Positions 1-5,127 of a stretch of 5,127 nt of DNA are shown here, piece after piece. The position numbers and the translations under genes are program-made. Source of the DNA: Verrucomicrobiia bacterium (GTDB lineage: Bacteria > Verrucomicrobiota > Verrucomicrobiia > Opitutales > Opitutaceae); contig JAUHWE010000397.1 in assembly GCA_030424825.1 (NCBI GenBank), positions 1-5,127 on the forward strand, read 5' to 3'. The notes beneath the pieces are model-generated. The model was not told the origin of the DNA and ran no database searches. It saw nothing but the letters and a program-made list of their open reading frames with translations. Within the stretch, counting starts at the first letter, position 1; the number at the start of each line of letters is the position of its first letter.

Positions 1-2
1 AA

Positions 3-71
3 GTTGCCCCAGACTGGCAAAACAGGAAGAGCTTTCTTAAGGACAAAGGAATTGTCGATCCCTCGAATTAG
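3..71 (+). CDS. Possible C-terminal end of a gene entering from the left edge
   Basis: Reading frame 3 is open from the left edge to a TAG at 69-71 and gives 22 residues beginning VAPDWQNRK and ending IVDPSN. The mixed, hydrophilic composition looks like an ordinary protein tail. Frame 1 is also open to a TAG at 136-138, but its peptide is rich in Arg, Ser and Cys and reads like a non-coding frame. If real, this gene would converge on the M28 peptidase gene, whose stop lies 68 bases further on. Too little is present to name a family, and the coding call itself is uncertain. Confidence 0.3.
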   Translation, partial: VAPDWQNRKSFLKDKGIVDPSN

Positions 72-139
72 CGGATACTTGAGAAAGGCGATTACTTGCG
101 CTTTCAGTCGCTCGTGTCAGAATGGTTTGTCCGCGTAGA

Positions 140-1528
140 TTAATTTTCCGCTCGATAGTAGCCCCCCAATTGAGAGGCCAGGTACGCGAAAGTCACATAG
201 GCAGCAGCACTTTGATTGATCCGTTCGGGGACGATTTTGTCTATCGTATCGTTAGCGGTATGATGAAGATCGAAGTAGTCTTCAGTGAACATGTCCAATC
301 CGACAACGGGAACGCCGGCATTGCTCATCGGAACAATATCAGGACCGCCTCGAGACTTTGCTCGTCCGGCTTTTACACCGAGGGTCTCGAGAGCTTTGCG
401 GATGGTTGAAAGACTAGGGTCGAGCGGATTGCCGACACCTATATTAATCGTATGTACGGGGCCTTGGCCGGCGTCGGCCTCAGCCGCAATGATGTGCTTC
501 GACAATTCATCGCGATGTTTAACGACGTAATAGTTGCCTCCGTAAATCCCTATCTCCTCAGCCCCGAATAGAACCACGCGAATGGTTCTCTTTGGGGGAT
601 GGGGGAGATCGCGTATCAATTTTGAAGCTGCCATGACCACGCCAACCCCTGCGCCATCGTCTATGGCTCCCGTTCCAAGATCCCAAGAGTCGATATGGGC
701 GCCAAGCAGGATGATCTCGTCCGGTTTTTCGCTACCTGTGATTTCCGCTATTAGGTTCTGGCTTGTCACTGTGCCCAATTCCTTTGGCGTAAGCAGAAGT
801 TTAATACGAATGGATTTGTGGCGATCAGCGAGACGATCTATTTGCTGCGCATCGGGTACCGATAGGGCAGCGGCGGGTATGCGTGGGACCCCGGCCTGAT
901 ACCGTGTCGCACCGGTATGGGCCATGCGGTCATTGTCGGTTCCGGCAGAGCGCATCAAGTAAGCGATAGCGCCCCGTTTGGCGGCTTCCGAAGGGCCGTT
1001 TCCACGAATGGGACCGGAAAATCTTCCGTATCCGCCGATTTCCATGGCTTGCGTCACTACTGCGATTTTCCCATCGAGAGAGCCCTCTGGCTGATCGAGT
1101 AGAGCCTGGATCGTTTTGAAGACGACGATTTCTGCCTCAATGCCTCCTTCGGGTGTGGGAACGCTACCACCGAGAGCAGTGATGACGAGGTTTTGGGGAG
1201 CGGGATGGGTAATCGAAGCAGTTTCTAGACCTCTTTCCCAGCCACGATCGACGGGAAAAGGTTCGGTCCATATTCTGTCGAAACCGTATTCCTCAAACCG
1301 CTTTCTAGCCCATTCAACCGCTCGCTTTTCGCCATCCGATCCGAATAGTCGTGGGCCAATATCAGTCGTAAGGTCGGTGGCGATTTCGAGAGCGAGGGAG
1401 CTCTCTATCGCTTTTTTCGCGAGTGTGGAAGCGGTTTCGAGTGCGGCGTTTTCGTTCCCTTTGAGAGACAGTGAGGAGAATATTGCGATCAGGCAGACAA
1501 TGCCCGGTTTAAAATGAATATTGGGCAT
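140..1528 (-). CDS. Secreted M28 zinc peptidase with PA domain, carboxypeptidase Q-like
   Basis: This is a co-catalytic di-zinc exopeptidase of family M28, closest in layout to carboxypeptidase Q (plasma glutamate carboxypeptidase). It probably removes amino acids from peptides in the periplasm or outside the cell. Numbering from the ATG at 1528 (462 aa), residues 9-22 form a signal-peptide hydrophobic core. A PA-type domain follows at about 120-245, with the typical DGKIAVV and GAIAYLMRSAGT segments. The catalytic domain then carries GAHIDSWD (H278, D280), GAIDDGAG (D290), GAEEIG (E324 catalytic, E325 ligand), EADAG (D352) and DLHHTANDT (H423). All the expected metal and catalytic positions are present, and the length is normal for the family. 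The same frame can begin at a TTG at 1549 (seven more residues), but neither start has a good Shine-Dalgarno match; I prefer the ATG. It lies 28 bases downstream of the 1557-2477 gene and probably shares its transcript. Exact substrate is unknown. Confidence 0.93.
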   Translation of the reverse strand: MPNIHFKPGIVCLIAIFSSLSLKGNENAALETASTLAKKAIESSLALEIATDLTTDIGPRLFGSDGEKRAVEWARKRFEEYGFDRIWTEPFPVDRGWERGLETASITHPAPQNLVITALGGSVPTPEGGIEAEIVVFKTIQALLDQPEGSLDGKIAVVTQAMEIGGYGRFSGPIRGNGPSEAAKRGAIAYLMRSAGTDNDRMAHTGATRYQAGVPRIPAAALSVPDAQQIDRLADRHKSIRIKLLLTPKELGTVTSQNLIAEITGSEKPDEIILLGAHIDSWDLGTGAIDDGAGVGVVMAASKLIRDLPHPPKRTIRVVLFGAEEIGIYGGNYYVVKHRDELSKHIIAAEADAGQGPVHTINIGVGNPLDPSLSTIRKALETLGVKAGRAKSRGGPDIVPMSNAGVPVVGLDMFTEDYFDLHHTANDTIDKIVPERINQSAAAYVTFAYLASQLGGYYRAEN

Positions 1529-1556
1529 AATTGTTTTTGGTTGGTGCAAAATCGGA

Positions 1557-2477
1557 CTAATTTTTAGGAGATGCCTCAGTTGCAGGGTTGTCTTCTTCGA
1601 CTCCTACGGTTTCGAGTGTGCCGATTTCGACCGTACCGGTGCCGAAGTGAGTGCTTGTTTTAGCATATTTCTCGAGACTAGTTCCGTAGTAGGCGCTGGC
1701 TGCTCTAGCGAGAGCGGGATAGGCATCTTCGAAATTCGTTCCAATCGCAGGTACGCTGAAACGCGTTGTCCAGAGCAGTTCCCGTTCCTTTGTTGTTCGA
1801 AGTTTTCGATAGTCGTAAGCCATCAGAATAATGAAATACCTTTCGTCCTGCATCTCGACTCTCAAATCGAATTCTTCAGCTTCGGTAATGTTCTTTCGAT
1901 TCAAGGCTTTGCTGATACCAAGGCGATTGTTCCGCATCGTGTCCCGATGCTGTGCAGCGTTGTTGGCTCCGAAGTCGTTCAGATCAGCCAAATCGACGTA
2001 GTCATCGCTGTAGACTTCCGCAAACCCATCTTCGCCTTCCTGCATTGCGTAGGGATCGGTCGAGTCGAGCAGGAAGAGCTCCTCCAAATCCTGCTCTACA
2101 CTTGTGGTGCCATAATGCACGACAATCAAGAGGTCTCCTTCACCTGGATTTGTTGAAGGGTAGTAATTGCGTTGTTTCATGTTTTCAGCCAAAGTCGCTG
2201 CGATCTCCTCGAAGCTAGCAGTTCTAAGGCTTTTATCAGCGAAATCACCGTCGTAGAAGTTCCCTTTGATAAAAACGTACGTTTCGTACTTTGCCCCCTC
2301 GTCAGCCTCTTTGACATCATTGTAGTTGATAGACGCTTCAGAATCGATGAATACGCGGGCGGTTTTCGCTGCGAACGCTGCCGCGATTAAGTAAAATACA
2401 GCGGCGCCAGCAAGCATCGCTCGAGTGATGTCCACCGTGCGACTCGCGGCTGTTAGGTTATCGGATTTCATTTTCAT
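1557..2477 (-). CDS. Exported acidic protein of unknown function, DUF4136-like features
   Basis: The 306-residue protein has an N-terminal hydrophobic segment (about 19-37) ending in a likely Ala-X-Ala cleavage region near AAAFAAK, so it should be exported. The mature part begins ARVFIDSEASI. The stretch at about 61-123 (KYETYVFIKG, then GDLLIVVHYG) and the part at 213-266 (YFIILMAYDYRK, LLWTTRFSVP, then a helix ending YYGTSLEK) resemble the layout of DUF4136-type envelope lipoproteins: two strands, a helix, a 'D-L-hydrophobic-V' strand, and a later 'W-x-x-R' strand. No lipobox cysteine is present. Between these parts lies a strongly acidic, probably flexible insert (about 124-205), and residues 277-306 form an acidic low-complexity tail. 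The start is supported by AGGAAG five bases before the ATG. The downstream M28 gene follows after 28 bases. The family link is judged by eye and is uncertain; the coding call is firm. Confidence 0.88.
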   Translation of the reverse strand: MKMKSDNLTAASRTVDITRAMLAGAAVFYLIAAAFAAKTARVFIDSEASINYNDVKEADEGAKYETYVFIKGNFYDGDFADKSLRTASFEEIAATLAENMKQRNYYPSTNPGEGDLLIVVHYGTTSVEQDLEELFLLDSTDPYAMQEGEDGFAEVYSDDYVDLADLNDFGANNAAQHRDTMRNNRLGISKALNRKNITEAEEFDLRVEMQDERYFIILMAYDYRKLRTTKERELLWTTRFSVPAIGTNFEDAYPALARAASAYYGTSLEKYAKTSTHFGTGTVEIGTLETVGVEEDNPATEASPKN

Positions 2478-2692
2478 GATCTCTTCCTTTAGTTTCGCAA
2501 CCGTTGGACAGCCTGGTTTCTCTGCTGCACGAATTCGATTTCAAAACGGAAAACTAATACTTTCGTGTAATAGGTAAAGACGCTTTAGACGGTTGGAAGT
2601 TACAGAAGTGTTGGTTTCTAAGAGTATTCTAATATTACGAGCACCCACTCCGTTGTCTTGAATTAGATCTGATTTTTAAGTAAGTCGGGTAA
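2478..2692. promoter_or_regulatory. Divergent intergenic region, presumed promoters both ways
   Basis: These 215 bases separate the minus-strand pair (1557-2477 and the peptidase) from the plus-strand DUF4380-like gene, so promoters for both directions should lie here. The middle and right parts are AT-rich, with TAATAT at 2630-2635 and TTGAAT at 2658-2663 on the plus strand. I could not find a convincing -35/-10 pair with normal spacing for either direction, and no clear operator or riboswitch-like structure. The call rests on gene arrangement. Confidence 0.4.
2483..2488 (-). promoter_or_regulatory. Ribosome binding site of the 1557-2477 gene
   Basis: On the minus strand AGGAAG stands five bases before the ATG at 2477, a good Shine-Dalgarno match and spacing. 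It favours this ATG over the second in-frame ATG two codons later. It is the clearest Shine-Dalgarno at a preferred start in the window; the starts at 1528, 2693 and 4457 have only weak matches. Confidence 0.6.
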
Positions 2693-3673
2693 ATGAGATA
2701 CTTTGACATGATAGGACGAGGGATGGGCATCGGGCTTTGTCTCATTGCGACAGGGGGAAGCCTAGCGTTGATTGGAGCGGAAACGGTCCGCTTTTCGGGC
2801 TTTGAAGACTGCATCGAATTGAAAAACGAAACGACTCAAGTGGTGCTCGCTCCGTCTTTCGGGGGTAGGGTTTTGAGCTATGCTTGGAAAGGCAGAAATG
2901 CTTTGGGACCTGCCAAATTGGGTCCGGGCCGATTTGATATTGGCCCTGAAAAGGTAATACCTCAACGAAAAGAGCTTTGGGAGGGAGAGTGGGAAGGAAG
3001 GATTACAGGGGAGCACTCAGCAATCCTCACGAGTCCGGAGCACACTGCTACAGGAGTGCAGCTCATTCGCGAGTTTACTCTAGATCCCAAGTCGTCCCAC
3101 TTGCGGGTAACTCAGACAATTAAGAATATCTCTGACGAGCGGGTCCATTGGTCTCACTGGAGTCGGACCTTTGGAAAAGGAGGAGGAATCTGCATTGTAC
3201 CGCTTTCCAAGGATTCCGCGTATCCTAAAAACTATGTGATGTATAACGATCAGCGAGCGATTGAGTTTCTTCCCGAAGATCCTCAAATTGAGGTTCGAGA
3301 TGGATTCTTTTTACTGAAAGGTCCGCCGAAATTTCCGAAGCTAGGACTTGATTCGCATGAGGGCTGGCTGGCTTACATCACGCCGGACGACTTGGCGTTT
3401 ATAAAAAAATATCCGACATATCCAAATAGGAGATACTGGGAAATGGTGGGGATGACGCTTTCCCTTTGGTATGTTGACAATTGGGGTGAAGACCGGGTCA
3501 GTGTATGCGAGATCGAGCCGATTGGGCCTAGAGAGGATATTGCTCCGGGAGAGTATGCCTCGTTTACAGAAGATTGGTTCTTAGGGGATTTTGAATTCCC
3601 AGAAACGGGAGATGAACTCGACCTAGTGCGATTGGAGGAGTCTTCCAAGCGCCTCATGGGACTGGATATGTAG
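2693..3673 (+). CDS. Exported DUF4380-like protein, galactose mutarotase-type fold likely
   Basis: The 326-residue protein opens with a hydrophobic export segment (about 11-28, ending LIGAE). Its first mature strands, KNETTQVVLAPSFGGRVLSY followed by GRNAL (44-71), match the opening of DUF4380-type proteins, which are related to aldose-1-epimerases by fold. Further family-like parts are the HWSHWSRTFGKGG segment (152-164) leading into the ICIVPLSKDSAYP stretch, and the late EPIGPREDIAPGEYASFTED segment (275-294) that resembles the end of mutarotase-fold domains. These proteins are generally uncharacterised; sugar or glycan binding is an inference from the fold and no epimerase activity should be assumed. 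The start is unsettled: the ATGs at 2693, 2708 and 2723 are all in frame. The third has AGGA six bases upstream but would leave the signal peptide without a basic residue; the first two keep an Arg, so I keep 2693. It is transcribed alone. Confidence 0.85.
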   Translation: MRYFDMIGRGMGIGLCLIATGGSLALIGAETVRFSGFEDCIELKNETTQVVLAPSFGGRVLSYAWKGRNALGPAKLGPGRFDIGPEKVIPQRKELWEGEWEGRITGEHSAILTSPEHTATGVQLIREFTLDPKSSHLRVTQTIKNISDERVHWSHWSRTFGKGGGICIVPLSKDSAYPKNYVMYNDQRAIEFLPEDPQIEVRDGFFLLKGPPKFPKLGLDSHEGWLAYITPDDLAFIKKYPTYPNRRYWEMVGMTLSLWYVDNWGEDRVSVCEIEPIGPREDIAPGEYASFTEDWFLGDFEFPETGDELDLVRLEESSKRLMGLDM

Positions 3674-3687
3674 GCAATCCGATTTTC

Positions 3688-3708
3688 ACGCAGTTTTAGT
3701 GGCTGCGT
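3688..3708. terminator. Weak hairpin at the convergent gene ends
   Basis: ACGCAG at 3688-3693 pairs with CTGCGT at 3703-3708 around a nine-base loop, a six-base-pair stem. It sits 15 bases after the stop of the DUF4380-like gene and overlaps the last codons of the TonB_C-repeat gene. No T-tract follows on either strand, so a classical intrinsic terminator is not shown; it could still help end transcripts between converging genes, or be chance. Confidence 0.2.
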
Positions 3709-4457
3709 CGAAAGTGAAAGGGTTGCTTCAATTCAACGATCACTTTTTTACCCTTAACCGTTGGTGGGGCAAACTCCCATTCCTCCAATGCGTCTTGGGC
3801 TGCTTCCAGGAGTCGCACATCTACTTCCCCTCCGCGTATGTGGTCAACGTGGGGAAGCCGCACCCGGCCCTCTGTATCGATAAAGAATTTGAAGACCCCG
3901 TAGGATCCGTCACTTTTCCTTACGAGTGAATTGGGAACCTTTGGATGTACTACGTGAATCGGTTCGGGAAAATTATCGAGCATGTCGACGTCGGCAATCT
4001 TGATTTGGTCAAAGGAACTGAAGCCATATGTGCTGCTCATCATGTGGTTAAGTCCATCGGTCGCGTTAAAGTTGACGATGTCTCCAGATGCCCTAAAGTT
4101 AATTTCTATGGGCATGACCAGCGAGATCGGCTTTCCCTTTCGTTTGGGTGGACCGAATTCCCATTCGTGAATCACCCTTTCAATTGATTCTGCAAAATCC
4201 CTATGGGAAGCGTAGGTGACGATCCAGTCCCGAAGTTCACCGTCAAAGTGTAGTTCTAGTAACATCTGAACTTTACCATGTGAATACCCTTGGGAACGGA
4301 GTGATTCTGGAAATTTAGGCTGCCTGACCACCTTGAACTGAAGGTCGACATCATCACTGCTTAAATTGTGCTCATATGGCATGACCTCCTCGTCGTTTGC
4401 CAACCCTTTGAGCACGACACTGGTCATCAGTAAGATAGATGTTATCGGTTTGTTCAT
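3696..4457 (-). CDS. Periplasmic protein with two TonB C-terminal-type repeats
   Basis: The 253-residue protein has a short signal peptide (core about 5-18, probable cleavage GLA|ND at 20-21) and then two copies of a TonB_C-like domain at about 44-122 and 168-250. Each copy shows the family pattern: a start of P-x-x-P-x-S-L (KFPESLR, KVPNSLV), a strand with a D-G or E-G turn (FDGELRDW, DTEGRVRLP), a helix, then the hallmark EWEFGPP or EWEFAPP followed by a KGK segment and a final strand. TonB proteins normally have an N-terminal membrane helix and a Pro-rich linker and couple the proton motive force to outer-membrane receptors. Neither is present here, so an energy-transducing role is unlikely; a periplasmic binding or scaffold role is inference. 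No clear Shine-Dalgarno precedes the ATG. No ExbB, ExbD or receptor gene is in the window. It converges on the DUF4380-like gene. Confidence 0.88.
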   Translation of the reverse strand: MNKPITSILLMTSVVLKGLANDEEVMPYEHNLSSDDVDLQFKVVRQPKFPESLRSQGYSHGKVQMLLELHFDGELRDWIVTYASHRDFAESIERVIHEWEFGPPKRKGKPISLVMPIEINFRASGDIVNFNATDGLNHMMSSTYGFSSFDQIKIADVDMLDNFPEPIHVVHPKVPNSLVRKSDGSYGVFKFFIDTEGRVRLPHVDHIRGGEVDVRLLEAAQDALEEWEFAPPTVKGKKVIVELKQPFHFRRSH

Positions 4458-4516
4458 GGCTAGGTTAAATCGAGCAATAGGGCCAATTTGAGCACGTTCT
4501 AAAGCTAACAGGTTTT

Positions 4517-4530
4517 ATTGAATTTTCAAT
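4517..4530. repeat. Inverted repeat upstream of the TonB_C-repeat gene
   Basis: ATTGAA at 4517-4522 and TTCAAT at 4525-4530 form a perfect six-base inverted repeat with a two-base centre, inside an AT-rich stretch about 60-73 bases before the ATG at 4457. The position fits a promoter or operator for the minus-strand gene, and TTGAAA on the minus strand could be a -35 element, but no good -10 at normal spacing was found. AT-rich sequence makes chance occurrence plausible. Confidence 0.25.
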
Positions 4531-4544
4531 CCAATTCTTAAGAC

Positions 4545-4569
4545 CGGGAATCTGGCTAGAAGTTTCCCG
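4545..4569 (-). terminator. Hairpin after the VanZ-family gene, possible terminator
   Basis: CGGGAA at 4545-4550 pairs with TTCCCG at 4564-4569, and the inner TCT at 4551-4553 pairs with AGA at 4558-4560 around a four-base loop, leaving a three-base bulge. It begins 36 bases past the TAA of the VanZ-family gene on the minus strand, a fitting place for a terminator. The bases that follow on that strand (GTCTTAAG) are not a proper T-tract, so an intrinsic terminator is only a suggestion. Confidence 0.3.
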
Positions 4570-4605
4570 TAGCATGAAGGGATTCGTTTGGAAGGCCGCT
4601 AAATC

Positions 4606-5127
4606 TTAGTCGAGGGGCAAGGCCAGTCGTGTTGAGCGCCGCTTTCGTGTTCGATTCCACATGATTAGGGATAGGGCTAGCCCTGTTGTAATTCCGGCAA
4701 GCGTATTTACGAAAAGATCCACGAAGCTAGGACTTCTAGAGGGGAGTGCGATCTGAGAGAATTCTATAAACAGGCTGAGCATAAACGCTCCCGTACCGGT
4801 AAAGATGGGTAGGAGCCAGCCAGACTTTATCAGGCGGCGGAGGGTAAAGCAAATCACCAGCGACGAAGGAATGAAGCCGAAGAAATTGATTGTGATATCG
4901 GACGATTGCCAATCCTCTCGTTCATTAATCGTAGAGAGAGCTGCAAAACGTTTGGGCTCCAGTGGCTCGAAGCGAGTAGGGAGTCGAAGTGGGTGGCTAG
5001 GTCCAGTTGTGTTGAGGACCTGATCTGAGAAGGGCTTGTTGAATACGTATTCGATGATTGGACTTACGCCTGGATTCTCTATGTCGATTGGAGAGACGCT
5101 TTTATCAAAAACGGCAATTCGCTTAAG
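4606..5127 (-). CDS. VanZ-family membrane protein, 5' end beyond the window; likely LamG-like N-terminal part
   Basis: The frame is open from the right edge to a TAA at 4606-4608 and gives 173 residues; the start lies outside. The VanZ signature is clear: DITINFFGFIPSS (77-89), EFSQIALPSRSPS (122-134) and VDLFVNTLAGITTG (136-149), with three membrane segments at about 78-97, 104-126 and 134-157 and a basic tail RTRKRR. A GTG at 4855-4857 would give an 83-residue protein, but it falls inside the first of these helices and behind the conserved D-x-x-x-N-x-x-G-F motif, so it is an internal codon. Residues 1-75 are soluble-looking: RIAVFDKSVSP resembles the closing strand of LamG/concanavalin-like domains, and YVFN followed by a linker then leads to the membrane part. 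VanZ itself gives low-level teicoplanin resistance, but most relatives, including this kind, have no known function and should not be read as resistance genes. Confidence 0.87.
   Translation of the reverse strand, partial: LKRIAVFDKSVSPIDIENPGVSPIIEYVFNKPFSDQVLNTTGPSHPLRLPTRFEPLEPKRFAALSTINEREDWQSSDITINFFGFIPSSLVICFTLRRLIKSGWLLPIFTGTGAFMLSLFIEFSQIALPSRSPSFVDLFVNTLAGITTGLALSLIMWNRTRKRRSTRLALPLD

Noticed and set aside
83..105. Imperfect hairpin GAAAG(G)CG / CGCTTTC between the left-edge frame and the peptidase stop
   Set aside because: The stem has a bulge and no T-tract on either strand, so it is too weak to call a terminator.
1116..1517. A 133-codon plus-strand open frame, and several shorter ones, opposite the M28 peptidase
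   Set aside because: All lie within the peptidase gene, whose complete active-site set fixes the real frame; the antisense peptides are Ser/Arg-rich and featureless.
1521..2156. A 211-codon plus-strand open frame opposite the 1557-2477 gene
   Set aside because: It lies antisense to a well-supported gene, is rich in Cys, Phe, Ser and Val without domain pattern, and has no independent support.
3699..4187. Plus-strand open frames opposite the TonB_C-repeat gene
   Set aside because: They are antisense to a gene with two clear domain repeats and have no independent support.
3696..4457. A functional TonB energy transducer
   Set aside because: It lacks the inner-membrane anchor, the Pro-rich linker and any ExbB/ExbD neighbours; only the C-terminal-type domains are present.
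4606..4857. An 83-residue stand-alone VanZ-like gene starting at GTG 4857
   Set aside because: The frame is open far upstream, and the GTG lies within a conserved membrane helix, so the short version is a truncation made by start calling.
4805..5023. A 72-codon plus-strand open frame
   Set aside because: It is antisense to the VanZ-family gene and its peptide has no recognisable pattern.
4606..5127. Glycopeptide resistance by VanZ
   Set aside because: No other van gene is present, and most VanZ-family proteins in environmental bacteria have no link to resistance.

Overview
The window is about 50% GC, densely coded and chromosomal in character. All four full-length proteins start with a signal peptide or N-terminal hydrophobic segment, and a fifth gene encodes a membrane protein cut by the right edge. 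The mix is typical of Verrucomicrobiota, perhaps an Opitutales or Puniceicoccales relative: a carboxypeptidase Q-like M28 peptidase, a DUF4380-type secreted protein, a TonB_C-repeat periplasmic protein and a VanZ-family membrane protein with an apparent LamG-like N-terminal part. That lineage call is inference from gene families and style; the window holds no phylogenetic marker gene.

Layout from left to right. Bases 1-71 may hold the last codons of a plus-strand gene (weak). Bases 140-1528 (minus) encode a secreted M28 zinc peptidase with a PA domain and a complete metal site. Only 28 bases separate it from the gene upstream of it, 1557-2477 (minus), an exported acidic protein without a secure family assignment (DUF4136-like features). 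These two probably form one transcript starting in the 215-base divergent intergenic region 2478-2692. From the same region 2693-3673 (plus) runs rightward and encodes an exported DUF4380-like (galactose-mutarotase-fold-like) protein. It converges, with a 22-base gap, on 3696-4457 (minus), a periplasmic protein made of two TonB C-terminal-type repeats without a membrane anchor. A 148-base spacer with two small inverted repeats leads to 4606-5127 (minus), the C-terminal 173 residues of a VanZ-family membrane protein whose reading frame stays open to the window edge.

No pathway links all the genes. The common theme is the cell envelope and periplasm: peptide hydrolysis, a possible sugar-binding fold, TonB-like domains and a VanZ membrane protein. 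I found no tRNA, rRNA, CRISPR array, insertion sequence, integrase or phage gene, and no clear multi-gene novel system. The points most worth a second look are the true extent and domain make-up of the VanZ gene, the anchorless double TonB_C protein, and the unassigned protein paired with the peptidase.
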